64,000 bases of DNA from Dipteris shenzhenensis (lineage: Eukaryota; Polypodiophyta; Polypodiopsida; Gleicheniales): assembly GCA_047967505.1 (NCBI GenBank), contig CM106540.1; one strand, 5' to 3'. Below, in pieces: positions 1 to 9,240 of this stretch (positions are counted from its first letter, which is position 1; each line of letters starts with the position of its first letter). The notes beneath the pieces are model-generated. The model ran no database searches. It was not told the DNA's origin and worked only from the letters and a program-made list of their open reading frames with translations. Made by a program: the position numbers and the translations under genes.

Positions 1-482
1 CTAATGTGTACATTGATGGAGGTGCATCGATTAGTGTCATGAGTGAGAAGACCATTTGGTCTTTGTCTTGGTGCTAATCGGGATGAGTCAGGAAGGAACA
101 AGGTGGTGGTGCAAGAAGATACTTCATGTGGAGGATGCGGAGCATACTAAATGATGCCAATGCAATGAAGAGCTTCTTGGTGATTCTCTATCAGGTAGTG
201 AGAACCTCCAGTACTTGGATATGTTAGATGATTTTCCATGTCTCTTTGCAACAAGCTATTCACAGGTTTGACCAGTCATTCTTGTGGAGCACAAGATTGA
301 GTTGAAGCCAGAAAGCAAGCCAGTTGTGCAACGCTTAAGGTGATTAGGGGTGATCCAAGATGAGGCACTAAAGAAAGAGAACACAACTACTTGAGGCGGG
401 ATTCATCTTTCCTATTGATGATTCATAATGGATATCCCTTGTAGTTGTCACACCAAAGAAAGGAAATAAGTGGCGAGTTTGT

Positions 483-1307
483 GTGGAGTTTCGTCCTTTG
501 AATGCATGCACTAAGAGGGATCATTTTCCTTTGCCATTCCAAGATGAAATACTAGACCAAGTAGCAAGGCATGAGATGTATTCTGTATGTGATGGGTATT
601 CTGGGTACTTTCAAATTCGTATTCAGGAGGAAGATAAAAAGAAAACATCATTTATCACACCTTGGGGAGTTTTTGCTTACAGAGTGATGCCTTTTGGGTT
701 GACAAATGCACCAGCTACATTTCAAAGGTTCATGAGTCAAGTCCTGGAGCCTTACTTGGGAAAGTTCATAAGGGTGTTTTTGGATGATTTTTGCATTTAT
801 TCTCAGCACATAGATCACATGGAGAAGTTAAAGATGGCCTTAGCTAGGATTGATGAAGCAAAAGGGTGCCTAAATCCTAGCAAGTGTCATTTGGCTCAAA
901 TAAAAGTAGCCTTGTTGAGGCACATTCTGTCTGAAGAAGGCCTACAAATGGATCCTAACAAGGTTCAAGCAATCATGGCATTGCCAAGTCCTAAGAGTGT
1001 CACTGGTGTTCACAGAATTCTAGGAAAGAGCAAGTATTATCAACGCTTTTGTGATGATTTCACAGAGATAGTGCATCCCATGAACTTGTTGACAAGAAAA
1101 GGAGTTACTTTCCAATGGGGTATGGAGCAACAAGAGTCTTTCCAGCAACTTAAGGAGGCCATGAGTAAGGGCCCAATATTGAAGCCCCCTGATTGGTCTC
1201 AAGACTTTTATGTAAATCCAAGTGTATCTTTGTATTCAGTTGGTGCTGTATTGCTACAAAAAGGAGAGGCAGGTAGAATGCAACCCATCTATTATGCCAG
1301 TCAATAG
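483..1307 (+). pseudogene. Ty3 reverse transcriptase and start of RNase H (pol fragment)
   Basis: This 274-codon open stretch encodes the RT palm and thumb and the first RNase H strand. Diagnostic motifs are the F-Q-I-R strand near residue 46, M-P-F-G-L-T-N-A-P-A-T-F near residue 70 and the catalytic box V-F-L-D-D at nt 774-788, the Ty3 form of YxDD. Thumb-region residues (H-I-L-S-E-E-G-L near residue 147) and the RNase H entry (D-W-S-Q-D-F-Y) follow. It would copy the element's RNA into cDNA in cytoplasmic particles. The frame stops at TAG in the middle of RNase H and resumes at 1317. There is no gene-like start: the first ATG is internal to RT. The element is dead. Family identity is very clear. 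Confidence 0.85.
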
Positions 1308-1316
1308 CTTACAGAT

Positions 1317-1570
1317 GTGGAAACAAGGTATGAAGAAATGGAGCAACAAGCTCTCTCTTTGGTGTTTTCAGTCAAAAAGTTTTGCTCCTATTTATTACCT
1401 CAACCATTTTTCTTCCTTACCTCTCAGTCTGTATTAGCATATCTAGTTCGCAAGCCTAATCCTGGGGGAGATTTGCAAAATGGTTGTCAGAGCTTCAAGA
1501 GCTCTCTTTCTCTTTTGTCACTGAAAATACCACTAGGTCCACTATGGCAGATTTGCTCACAGGATGGGAG
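1317..1570 (+). pseudogene. Ty3 RNase H, C-terminal part, and connection segment
   Basis: Directly after the stop of the RT block, the same polyprotein continues with T-R-Y-E-E-M-E-Q-Q-A-L-S-L-V-F (normally the Y-x-x-x-E-x-E-x-L-A-V-V helix of Ty3 RNase H) and V-L-A-Y-L-V-R-K-P-N-P. The frame then shifts near 1480. The continuing frame gives L-S-E-L-Q-E-L-S-F-S-F, which is the usual tail that follows Ty3 RNase H. The catalytic function is lost through the frameshift. It links the classical RNase H to the second one downstream. Confidence 0.7.
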
Positions 1571-2010
1571 GATCTAGGAGAAGAAAAGAAACGTAAGGAG
1601 AACATTAAAGATGAAAGAGATATACCACCAACAGCTTTTGTTTTCTATTTTGATGGGGCTTTTAGTCCTTCATGCCAACAAGGAGCTGGGGGGATGGTCT
1701 TGATGAATTCTAAAGGTCAAGAAGTATGGGCAAGAGGACAAGAGCTTCCAAGTATCACAACTAACAATGTAGATGAGTATAATGCTTTGATTCTTGGTTT
1801 GGAGGGTTGTCTTCAAAGTCAAGTTAAAGAATTGGAAGTAAGAGGAGATTCTCAGCTTATTATAAAACAAATGCAAGGGCATTACAAGAGAAGAAGTCCT
1901 CATTTGAAGGAGCTTAATCAAAAGGCTATGGCATAATGTAGTCGGTTTGATTTCCACAAGTTTGTTCATATAAACAGAAAGAAAATCAAAGGGTAGATGA
2001 GTTAGCTAAA
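1484..2010 (+). pseudogene. Second (archaeal-type) RNase H domain of the Ty3 element
   Basis: The 150-codon frame begins in the connection and then carries a complete-looking RNase HI fold: F-Y-F-D-G-A-F at about residue 54 (first catalytic Asp), N-N-V-D-E-Y-N-A-L with the catalytic Glu at about residue 99, and R-G-D-S-Q-L-I-I-K-Q with the third Asp at about residue 120. After a TAG at 1936, the final helix continues as N-Q-R-V-D-E-L-A-K-A (nt 1984-2015). This is distinct from the Ty3 RNase H upstream, so the element had two. Such a second domain is established in plant Tat elements. All the metal-binding residues I can locate are kept despite stops around them. Confidence 0.75.
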
Positions 2011-2286
2011 GCCATTGTAGTACCAAACTGGGGGGTGGTTTCTTGGGTAGACACTGGATGGCCAAAACTACAAGATGTTCAACAATACCACAATAGAAGC
2101 ACAGATTGGTTACTTTTGGCCACGCCTCCATAAGGATGTATTTGAATGTCACCAATGGAACCTATCAGTTTGAGGATGTTGATGGCATGGTGATACCTGG
2201 ATGCACCAATGAGTGTCGCCTTACATTCTTCTATGCTCGACCACCTTGAGGGCTAGCAGACCGTCTCTGTCACTAGAGAGGATCTG

Positions 2287-2302
2287 TTGGGGGGGGGAAA
2301 GA
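2287..2302 (+). promoter_or_regulatory. Polypurine tract of the Ty3 element
   Basis: A run of G residues followed by AAAGA stands immediately before a TGTAACGCC that has the form of an LTR start. A polypurine tract here would prime plus-strand DNA synthesis. Its position right after the integrase remnant supports the LTR boundary. Confidence 0.6.
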
Positions 2303-2910
2303 TGTAACGCCAAAGATTGATATTTTTAATTTGGCATTGGTATTATTTTTCTCTATGTTTGATAAGAGTTTAAGTAACAAGTGATAGCCTAGCAGCTCTC
2401 ACTTATTTCTATTTTCTATAATATTATATGGGATTGAGAGGATGAGGGAAATGGCTCATTGTGAATACCATAGGTATGAGTTATAAATACCTTGGTATGG
2501 GGTGAGAGTTATTTGTGTATGGGATATTATGGAGTTTTTAGAAAATAGGAAGAGTGAGTCATATAAAGAGGTGGGCTCATGTCCATGTGTTCCAATGATA
2601 TAAGAGAGGCCACATGCCAAGCATGTGGAAGGCATGTGGAGGAGTGTGAAGTCAAGAGGAATCCTTCTAGAATTCCTATGTGGAATAAGGAGGATGTGGA
2701 CATGTGGAAAAGAAAGGGTCCCTATGGGCTCCATGTGGGAAGACTCTTGACTTTCTCAATATTTTAAGAGTCTTGAGCATCTTGTGATGGGACACATGGC
2801 AAGAGTAGCAAAAAAGGACATGGATGGTGACAGATGAGCTTATGTGATTGATGGGGAAAGGAATCTATAGGTAGCAATTGTAAATGGGTGAAGTAGGGTA
2901 ATAGAATCTC

Positions 2911-2917
2911 TATAAAA
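2911..2917 (+). promoter_or_regulatory. TATA box of the candidate LTR
   Basis: TATAAAA sits about 610 bp into the candidate LTR and is followed about 30 bp downstream by a CT-rich start region. This is the expected U3/R layout. Confidence 0.4.
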
Positions 2918-3430
2918 GGAGCCCTCCTCTCCCTTGTTCATCAATCTCTTCCACCATTAGGCCTCATGTTGCTGTAGCTCTAGTCTCCTCAAGCCTCTTC
3001 CATGAGCCTTCTCTCCCTCTTGTAGATATTCTTTGTAGATATTCTCTTATGTAGACTCTTGAGTCCATATCTCTCTAGTTTATTCTCTCTCTATGAGTAG
3101 TCTTGGAGTTTCTGCTCCCTCTTGTATGTATGAAACCTCTTCTTCTCCCTTGTGTTTGAAGTGTTGGAGTGGATTATCACTCTATTGGTAATGAAGGTCA
3201 CTTCAGGTTCTCTCTCTCTTGAGTGTCTCTTCCCTTTTCTTTCTTTCAAAGCCTTAAAAGTTCTTTCTATTCGGCCGCTCACTGTGCACACATGGTCCAT
3301 CGGTTTCCTGAGCCACCATGCAAACTTCTTCCCCTCTTCTAGAAAAAATCTATGACGGTTGGATCATTGATGAAGGTGGAGTCTTGAGGGAGCATCCTGC
3401 TCAGGAGAAATTAGCATGGGTGTAGGGCAG

Positions 3431-3965
3431 TTTTCATGATAGTTTGACCCCCTGTTAGTGTTTTGCTCATAACTTTCTGCTCGGTAGTCCGATTTTAAAG
3501 AAATTTATATTAGCGTGAAGCTCTCTTTAAGGAGCATGTTTGTATTAGATCTTGAATCAGATACTTTTGCAAAAAGTTATGAGTCTTTGTGTCTGACAGT
3601 CTATTTTCATGATAGTTTTTACCCCCATCTAGTAAACTGTCCATAAGTTTTTGGTTGCTTCTCTGTTTCTTACGAAACATATGTCAACACGAAGCTCTCT
3701 TTAAGATGCATGTCTTATGTGCTTAGATCTTGAATCAGATATGGTTGCAAAATGTTATGAGTTTTTGTGTCTGATAGTCTGTTTTCATGATAGTTTTTAC
3801 TCCCTTCCAGTAAACTGTCCATATCTCTTCAACCGTCTATCTATTTTCAACGAAACTTATACTCGACGAAGCCCATTTTAGGGTGCATCTCTTTGTGTGT
3901 TTGAATCTCTGATATCATGTCTCTATTGAAAGTTATAGGCCTCTATGTCTAATGATAGTTCATAG
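3431..3965 (+). repeat. Three tandem copies of a ~175-bp unit
   Basis: The phrase TTTTCATGATAGTTT recurs at 3431, 3604 and 3782 (periods 173 and 178). Each copy continues through similar 'aactgtccat', 'gaagctctctttaag' and 'ttgaatcagata' blocks, with growing divergence in the third copy. There is no open frame. It probably lies within the LTR. Confidence 0.75.
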
Positions 3966-3989
3966 AGTGTTTTGAGCTAAGTGTAAAGG

Positions 3990-5024
3990 TGTCTATGAAG
4001 GAGGTGCAATGTTTCCTCGAAATCTACCCATCCGACCCAATCAGCCCCTTCAAACTCCTCGATATATATCAGTTCATGTCATGTTGAGCTGCAAGGTCTT
4101 GTTTCAACAATGTATCACTCTTCTCTTTGGTGTAGACCAGCTCACTGAGATTATGGCCTCTGCTAATCCTTTCCTTCTCCCTATGCTTGAATACAACATC
4201 ACTTGGGATGTTACCATCTTCATTCTCATATGAGGGAGGAAAGTATGGTGTGGTATCTTGGCATAAAAGCTTCTTTTTAATGTCCCATTCTTAATGATAA
4301 TTATCTTTGTCAGTTAGTTCAAAAGCAACAGGAAGTGAAGAGGTGCGTGAAGTTTATTACCCTCAACTTCATATCACAATACCTAATTCTAGAAGACATC
4401 ATGCTCAAAAAAGGAGCCGACCATAAGGGAAATTTTGGAATAAAAAAGGTCCTCATGAGGAGTGGATTAGCAAAATGGACTAAGAACTAACAAGGCCCAT
4501 GTGAGTCCAAAAAAGTGCTTCTCCTTAGGAGGTGGTGGTCCCAATATACCTCAAAAAGTGCACCTCACTGTCCCACTTGGAGGGCCCCCTTACTTGGAAA
4601 AAGGTGCCCCTCTCTTCCTCCCCAAGGTGGTCCCCATTCCCAAAAAGTAGCTCGCGGGTACCACTACCCCAAAAATTCAAAATTTTCGAAAAGTTTCAAA
4701 AATGGCTAAAGCCCCTCCAAATCTTGCCCCAAACCACGCCTATGAACCAAAATCATTTTCCAACCGTGAAATCCTTCATGTTCTCACCATAATCACTTTC
4801 CAACTCCAAAATCCTAATTTGTCTCACCATAATTACTCTTTAATTCCTAAATCCAATTTCTTCTCATTGCTTTGTTATGTTCCAATCCCAAACCCTCACT
4901 AGTTCCATGGATCCCATTCTATCCTTTGCTAATCTTAAATCTTATATCATTTGAGTTTCTGTTTGCAAATCTTGTTTTGAATCCTCTCATCGCTCCATGT
5001 AAGATTGCACCAACAAGCCACAAA
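3990..5024. other. Intergenic, no gene recognised
   Basis: I see only short frames with no family resemblance, and a run of loosely repeated pyrimidine-rich phrases around 4515-4660. It is probably the edge of the LTR element followed by old repeat DNA. Confidence 0.4.
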
Positions 5025-6124
5025 AAAACACCTTGCATATTGAAGTTCCACCTGAGTACATCAATGCAGCATCCACAAGATTGCTGATGACAAAGGGAAA
5101 TTATACCATTTATGACAATAAGGAGCAAGGCATTTCGACCTATGCAGTATTGGTGGACTCTATCCAGTGGATCCTTTGATAGGTGCTCCTCCTATGTTTG
5201 AAAATTTGTCAAGTTTACTTCAATATGTGGGAGATGGTCTTCAATTACTTGGCTATTGCAAATGCATTGGTCATAGTGGTATTGAAGCCCAATTCGACAA
5301 GGTTTACTTATTCACAATGGAAGAGAGAGAGGCAATGTGTATTGCAAACCTTGAAGCTCTTGTCTTGAGCACAACATTGTATATGTATGGAACATGAAAC
5401 TAGAAGAGAGAGCGGCAACTTGTATTACAAAGCTTGAAACTCTTTTCTCGAGCATGGCACTACACGGAGAAAACGCGAAGCTATGCACATTGAAAAGATG
5501 CACAACTCTCAAGAAAGTCAAGGAATCTTTCAAGTAAAGTATCCATGGGGGGCTCAAAGGCACAGATTTTTGTCCAATCATGGAAGGAATCAATTAAACA
5601 TGCAACAAAATTATTGGAAAGATTTATGTGATTATACCACTAATTTGGAAGCTGACCCTAACTTGAGAAATTTGAGAGCGTGTGTTGGGAAAGCACTAGA
5701 TAACTTGGTTAAGATACTAAGAAAGCCTTCCATAGATAATGCGGATGTGAAACAAGTTATAGTGAAAGAGTTCACCGAAGCCATGGTGGATGGATGGGGT
5801 GAATCGCACAATACTCATTACATGGTATGTTTATTCTCCACAAAATTCATTTCTTAAATCTACTTTTTTCTTTAATGTTTACCTTGCCTATGGATGCAAC
5901 ACATTATTTATGCTCACAATCCGCAGTACCTTCAAGAATATGGTTCATTGAATGTTTGGAGTGCTCAAGAAATGGAGAAGTCACATTACAGAGCTCGAGG
6001 TGCATACTTCAAAAGTAGACAACATGGAGGAGGGATTAATGGAAGTAGTGCTCTTCAAGAAATGTTTGAGTGGCTTTATCGAGCAATAATTGGGTCCTTG
6101 AATGCAAGGAAGAAATCTTTGTAG
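5025..6124 (+). pseudogene. Eroded coding remnant, possibly from a transposon, family not recognised
   Basis: Three consecutive plus-strand stretches read like protein. The first, 5040-5160, contains E-V-P-P-E-Y-I-N-A-A-S-T-R-L-L. The second, 5483-5857 (124 codons), has a helical K-D-L-C-D-Y-T-T-N-L segment. The third, 5894-6124 (76 codons), includes W-S-A-Q-E-M-E-K-S-H-Y-R-A-R-G, then Y-F-K-S-R-Q-H-G-G-G and a terminal E-M-F-E-W-L-Y-R. An E-K-x-H...H-G-G-G...E-W-x-Y-R arrangement recalls the C-terminal part of repeated transposon-encoded proteins, but I cannot name a family. Stops and shifts separate the parts. The gap between the second and third stretches may be an intron (a GT follows 'catg' at 5824). 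Confidence 0.3.
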
Positions 6125-6419
6125 ATATAGTTAGCCAAAATGGTTCATCTAACTCAAACATTCATGGAAAAATTTGAAAGCATCCCACAAGCACAAAGGA
6201 TGGCTAGCAACCAGAAGTTGGTTAGATTAGTTTGCCAAAAAGAATGTGCATTGATGCCATTGATTTATACCATATTGAAAATATAAATTTTCTTGGTGGC
6301 TATTTTTTTAATTAGCGGGGCTTTATTGAGCAAAAAGTTTAACAAGGCCATTTATAACTTTAAAAGTGAAAGCCCTTCATTATCTCACCGTACCTATTTC
6401 TTCAGTAAAAGTCTCCTCT

Positions 6420-7120
6420 CTCTCAGAAAGAAAACCTCCTATCTCTTCTTCCATCTCTCCTTGTGAATCTCATCCTCTCAAAATTGCATGGGAGGCAAAA
6501 GAAAACTAGCATAGTAGTGGACAAGAGACTAGGAATACCGATCCCACAACTAGTAGCTAGTAGAGTTAGGGAAGAGCATCCGAGATAGCTTGATGAAAAA
6601 TGGGACGACACCAACTCAGAGGCAGATTTTGATTCTAAGCTTGAAGTAGAGGAATGACAACAAAGACAAGAATAAGAAGGAGAGAGACAAGAAAGGCAAC
6701 AAGAGAACAAGAATACCGATCCCACAACTAGTAGCTAGTAGAGCTAGGGAAGAGCATCCGAGATAGCTGGATGAAAGATGACACCAACTTAGAGCAAATT
6801 CTAATTCTAATCCAAAAGTAGAGAAATGATGACAAAGACAAGGACATGAAGCAGAGAGATAGGAAAGGTAAGAAGATGATGGCTCTAATGAAGAAAGAAT
6901 AGAGGACGAGGACCAAAGACAAGAAGAACATGATGACTCCAATGAAGAAAGAACGGAGGACAAGGACCAAAGATAGCAAGAAGTCCCCAAAAAACAAGGG
7001 GAATCATCAAGCAAAAGGCAACGATTGGATGATGAGGCATGAAGGAGGCAGTTAGAGCCACAAAGATGGGCAAGGAATTCTTGCATCTCAATAGATAAGG
7101 AGCCAATTGCAACTGCCACC
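6420..7120 (+). repeat. Purine-rich block with a 178-bp direct duplication
   Basis: The plus strand is dominated by A and G. The segment starting AATACCGATCCCACAACTAG occurs at 6534 and again at 6712 (period 178), with the following ~150 bp also similar. Read as protein, it gives a repeated P-I-P-Q-L-V-A-S-R segment followed by acidic and basic residues, but stops interrupt it. It leads directly into the histone-fold pseudogene and may be its former N-terminal coding region; that link is speculative. Confidence 0.6.
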
Positions 7121-7178
7121 ATGGCAAGCCAAAATTTCAGATGTTCTAGCACTAAGAAGATTGGCTGGTTGAAAGACT

Positions 7179-7586
7179 TTGCCATCAAGGGAGGGCAAAA
7201 TAAAACCAAGAAGGGGTAAAGGAGGTGGAGGTAGAGGTGGCCGAGGTGGATGTGGAGGTGGAGGTGGAGGAAGAAGATGCCAATGCAAGAAGCTAGGGAT
7301 AAAATCTCTTCATGAGATACAAAAATATCAAAATAGTGCAGAACTGTTGATCCCCAGAGCTCCCTATGCTTGCCTTGTCAAAGAAATCATAGAGCAATAC
7401 AAGGATAGTTTGCGTCTCCAAGCTCTCACCCCATCTGCCCTGCAAGAGGGAGCATAAGCTACTCTTATTTCTCTTTTTAAGGATACAAATCTATGTGCCA
7501 TCCATCCCAAGAGGGTTACTATAATGAGCAAGGACATCAAGCTTGGATGAAGAATAAGAGGCAACGATGCACTCAAAAAATCATGA
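7179..7586 (+). pseudogene. Histone H3-fold protein pseudogene, possibly CENH3-like
   Basis: One continuous frame reads as an H3 histone fold with two stops. After a Gly/Arg-rich basic stretch (residues ~7-33), the alpha-N helix appears as L-H-E-I-Q-K-Y-Q-N-S-A-E-L-L-I, then C-L-V-K-E-I, a loop-1 region of canonical H3 length (K-D-S-L-R-L-Q-A-L-T-P-S-A-L-Q-E), and after a TAA at 7455 the alpha-2 end and alpha-3: [26 protein letters not shown] at 7548 replaces an Arg of the final R-R-I-R-G motif. The frame ends at 7584-7586. The tail lacks the A-R-K-S/A-P-R-K blocks of canonical H3, and L-I-P-R-A-P with L-T-P-S-A-L resembles centromeric variants, but loop 1 is H3 length. So it is H3 family with high confidence and CENH3 only as a possibility. 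Confidence 0.8.
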
Positions 7587-7617
7587 TCAATGATTCACTA
7601 GTTTTGGTGGTTGTTAA

Positions 7618-7787
7618 TGTGGGGTTAAAGGTCACTGTGCCTTAACCCCAGTTATGTACAATACTCAAACACATATATAAATGAATGAAAAAGAAGATTA
7701 GGGTGGTTCTGCACCCACCAAAACTTGTGTGGCTCTCTGTCTCTCTCTCTCCTTCTTCCGTTCTTGCTTCCGTTGAGAGCACTCTCA
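7618..7787 (+). repeat. 5' LTR of copia A1
   Basis: It begins TGTGGGGTTAAAGG and ends GAGAGCACTCTCA, with a TATATAA box near 7674-7680. At 170 bp it is short for a copia LTR. GTTAA precedes it. Confidence 0.95.
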
Positions 7788-7789
7788 AC

Positions 7790-7801
7790 TGGTATTAGAG
7801 C
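7790..7801 (+). promoter_or_regulatory. Primer-binding site, initiator tRNA-Met
   Basis: TGGTATTAGAGC begins 2 nt after the LTR and matches the complement of the initiator tRNA-Met 3' end except for one C-to-T change (TGGTATCAGAGC in the other copy at 47588). Confidence 0.9.
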
Positions 7802-9240
7802 TCGGGTGATCTAGCTGAGCGTGCGTGAATGCTTGGAAGCTCAGCAGCTCTGTGGGAGGAAGGAGAAGCTTTGTGGGAAGCTTTGTGGGTGACTTTACTT
7901 GCATCCGAGTGTGCAGAGACCTTGGAGGAACCTTTGGAAAAGTCACTTTGGCTTTACGAAGTGGTTTTGAGAGCCTGTTAAGAGCTTTCAAAGAAAAAGT
8001 CGTTTTTTGAGCTTTTCCCTGTTCCGTTCGATGACAGAGACTCCGTATTGACTTGTGGAGGCAACTATTGCTTGCTTTTGGTGTCCACATTACTTCAGGA
8101 GCTTGGAAACACCTTCATTCTTGAATCTGAGATCATTTCAGTGGTTTTCTGACTCACTGTGTCAATTCTTGCGTTTTTTGCCCGGGTGTTGGAACTCAAG
8201 TTTGGAGCAACCATTTGCAGATCTGTCAGTTCCGGTGGACTCAGGAGGTCCTAAAACTTCTATGTTGCTCATCATTCGCACTCCGGTGGAGTTTACAGAT
8301 AGCTCTGTTTCCAAAAACGTTTTTCATTCCGTGTGTTGGACCTAGTGATTGAGGCCACGGTTTCCAAAACCGTCTGTCCCATTGCGTTCCGGACGCCCAA
8401 AAACCCCTACCTATTAGTTCTTGTGTGATTCGGTGGAGGATTTTCAGAGTTATAAATCTCTGTGTATTCGATTTCGTCTCTCTGTTATGCATTTTTCATG
8501 CTAAGGTTTTGAAACCTTAGATTTATGCCACATGGCAGTGGATAAGTGTTGACTCCCATTTCTCATTCATCGGTTGGGATTTTGGAGTTATGGCAGAAGA
8601 GAGATATTTGCAGATTTTCTTGCTGAGTCCGATTATGCAATGGCGCCCATGTTTTGAAGCATCTCAGGTTCTATTTTCAGTAGCGCTCATTACCGTGGGA
8701 CTATGATTTCTTGAGCATACCTTATGCAGATCACTCTGGTTACAGTTTGAGCAGTGAGTTTGAGCAGTGTGCGCTCATTCGTGGTATGCATTGGGTTGCA
8801 ATGGATGATTTATAGGCCATTTGGATGCATTGCGGTCCTTGTTGGATGCGCTGATAGGCCCAAATTGCCTTGTGGGATGCTATTTTTTATGGACGCTTTG
8901 CACATGGATGCTATTTTAAGCTGAGGGACAGCTTTGACACATTGCAGGTGATGCACTGATAGTGCTATGCTCTCTTGGATGAGACATTATTGATGCATAT
9001 GCCAGTGGACAGTGTTTATGCTTGAGTCATTTGGCACTTATTGGCATTTTCTTTTGGGCCAGATTTGCTCATATGGATGCATAGTATATGCACATGAGTC
9101 AGATGCATCTTTTGATGCTTTGAGCTTTGAATTTTGGTGATATTTCACTCTATTGTGGCATACACATTTGGGTGCACCTGGTATTTGGTGTGATTCTCTC
9201 TTGCAGGCACTAGCATTTGGGATTTTGCTTTATTTGCATC
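7802..9240 (+). other. Long untranslated leader of copia A1
   Basis: About 1.44 kb separates the PBS from the gag ATG. No long frame or known domain is present. The first ~580 bp is conserved in the copy at 47600-48171 and about 300 bp in the inverted copy at 48557-48849. The second half (8500-9200) is rich in 'tggatgc' and 'gatgca' phrases. It may hold dimerisation, packaging or translation signals; that is inference. Confidence 0.7.

Larger units (their letters stand above)
1..2302 (+). mobile_element. Ty3/gypsy retrotransposon, 3' internal region, Tat-like with two RNase H domains, degenerate
   Basis: Read along the plus strand, the order is retropepsin, reverse transcriptase, Ty3 RNase H, a second RNase H and an integrase remnant, ending in a polypurine tract. 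The protease active site is visible at the left edge (nt 3-50, motif D-G-G-A-S followed by I-S-V-M). Pre-RT residues follow at about 280-340, the RT block at 483-1300 and the second RNase H at 1620-2010. Only a zinc-finger-side scrap of integrase survives near 2095-2150 (Y-F-W-P-R-L-H-K-D-V-F), so most of integrase is deleted. At least two frameshifts and several stops break the polyprotein. A second, archaeal-type RNase H after the normal one is known for the plant Tat lineage. The assignment to that lineage is inference. The gag and 5' LTR lie outside the window. Confidence 0.8.
2303..3990 (+). repeat. Candidate 3' LTR of the Ty3 element (right end uncertain)
   Basis: The left edge TGTAACGCC abuts the polypurine tract. 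Inside is a TATA-like box (2911-2917) followed by a pyrimidine-rich leader with no coding capacity, then phrases common in plant Ty3 LTRs (ATAACTTTCTGCTCGGTAGTC around 3470) that recur in the tandem repeats at 3431-3960. No second LTR copy lies in the window, so the CA end cannot be fixed. The coordinate given is the end of the recognisable repeat texture. Confidence 0.4.

Noticed and set aside
7121-7217. ATG at 7121 (good context GCCACCATGG) as the start of the histone-like gene
   Set aside because: It is in another frame and ends at TAA in 33 codons. It could be the old start after an indel, but nothing in the sequence proves it.
7790-7801. tRNA-like 3' ends (TGGTATCAGAGC) at 7790, 47588, 48850, 50535 and 55046
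   Set aside because: These are retrotransposon primer-binding sites next to LTR ends. No cloverleaf could be built around them.
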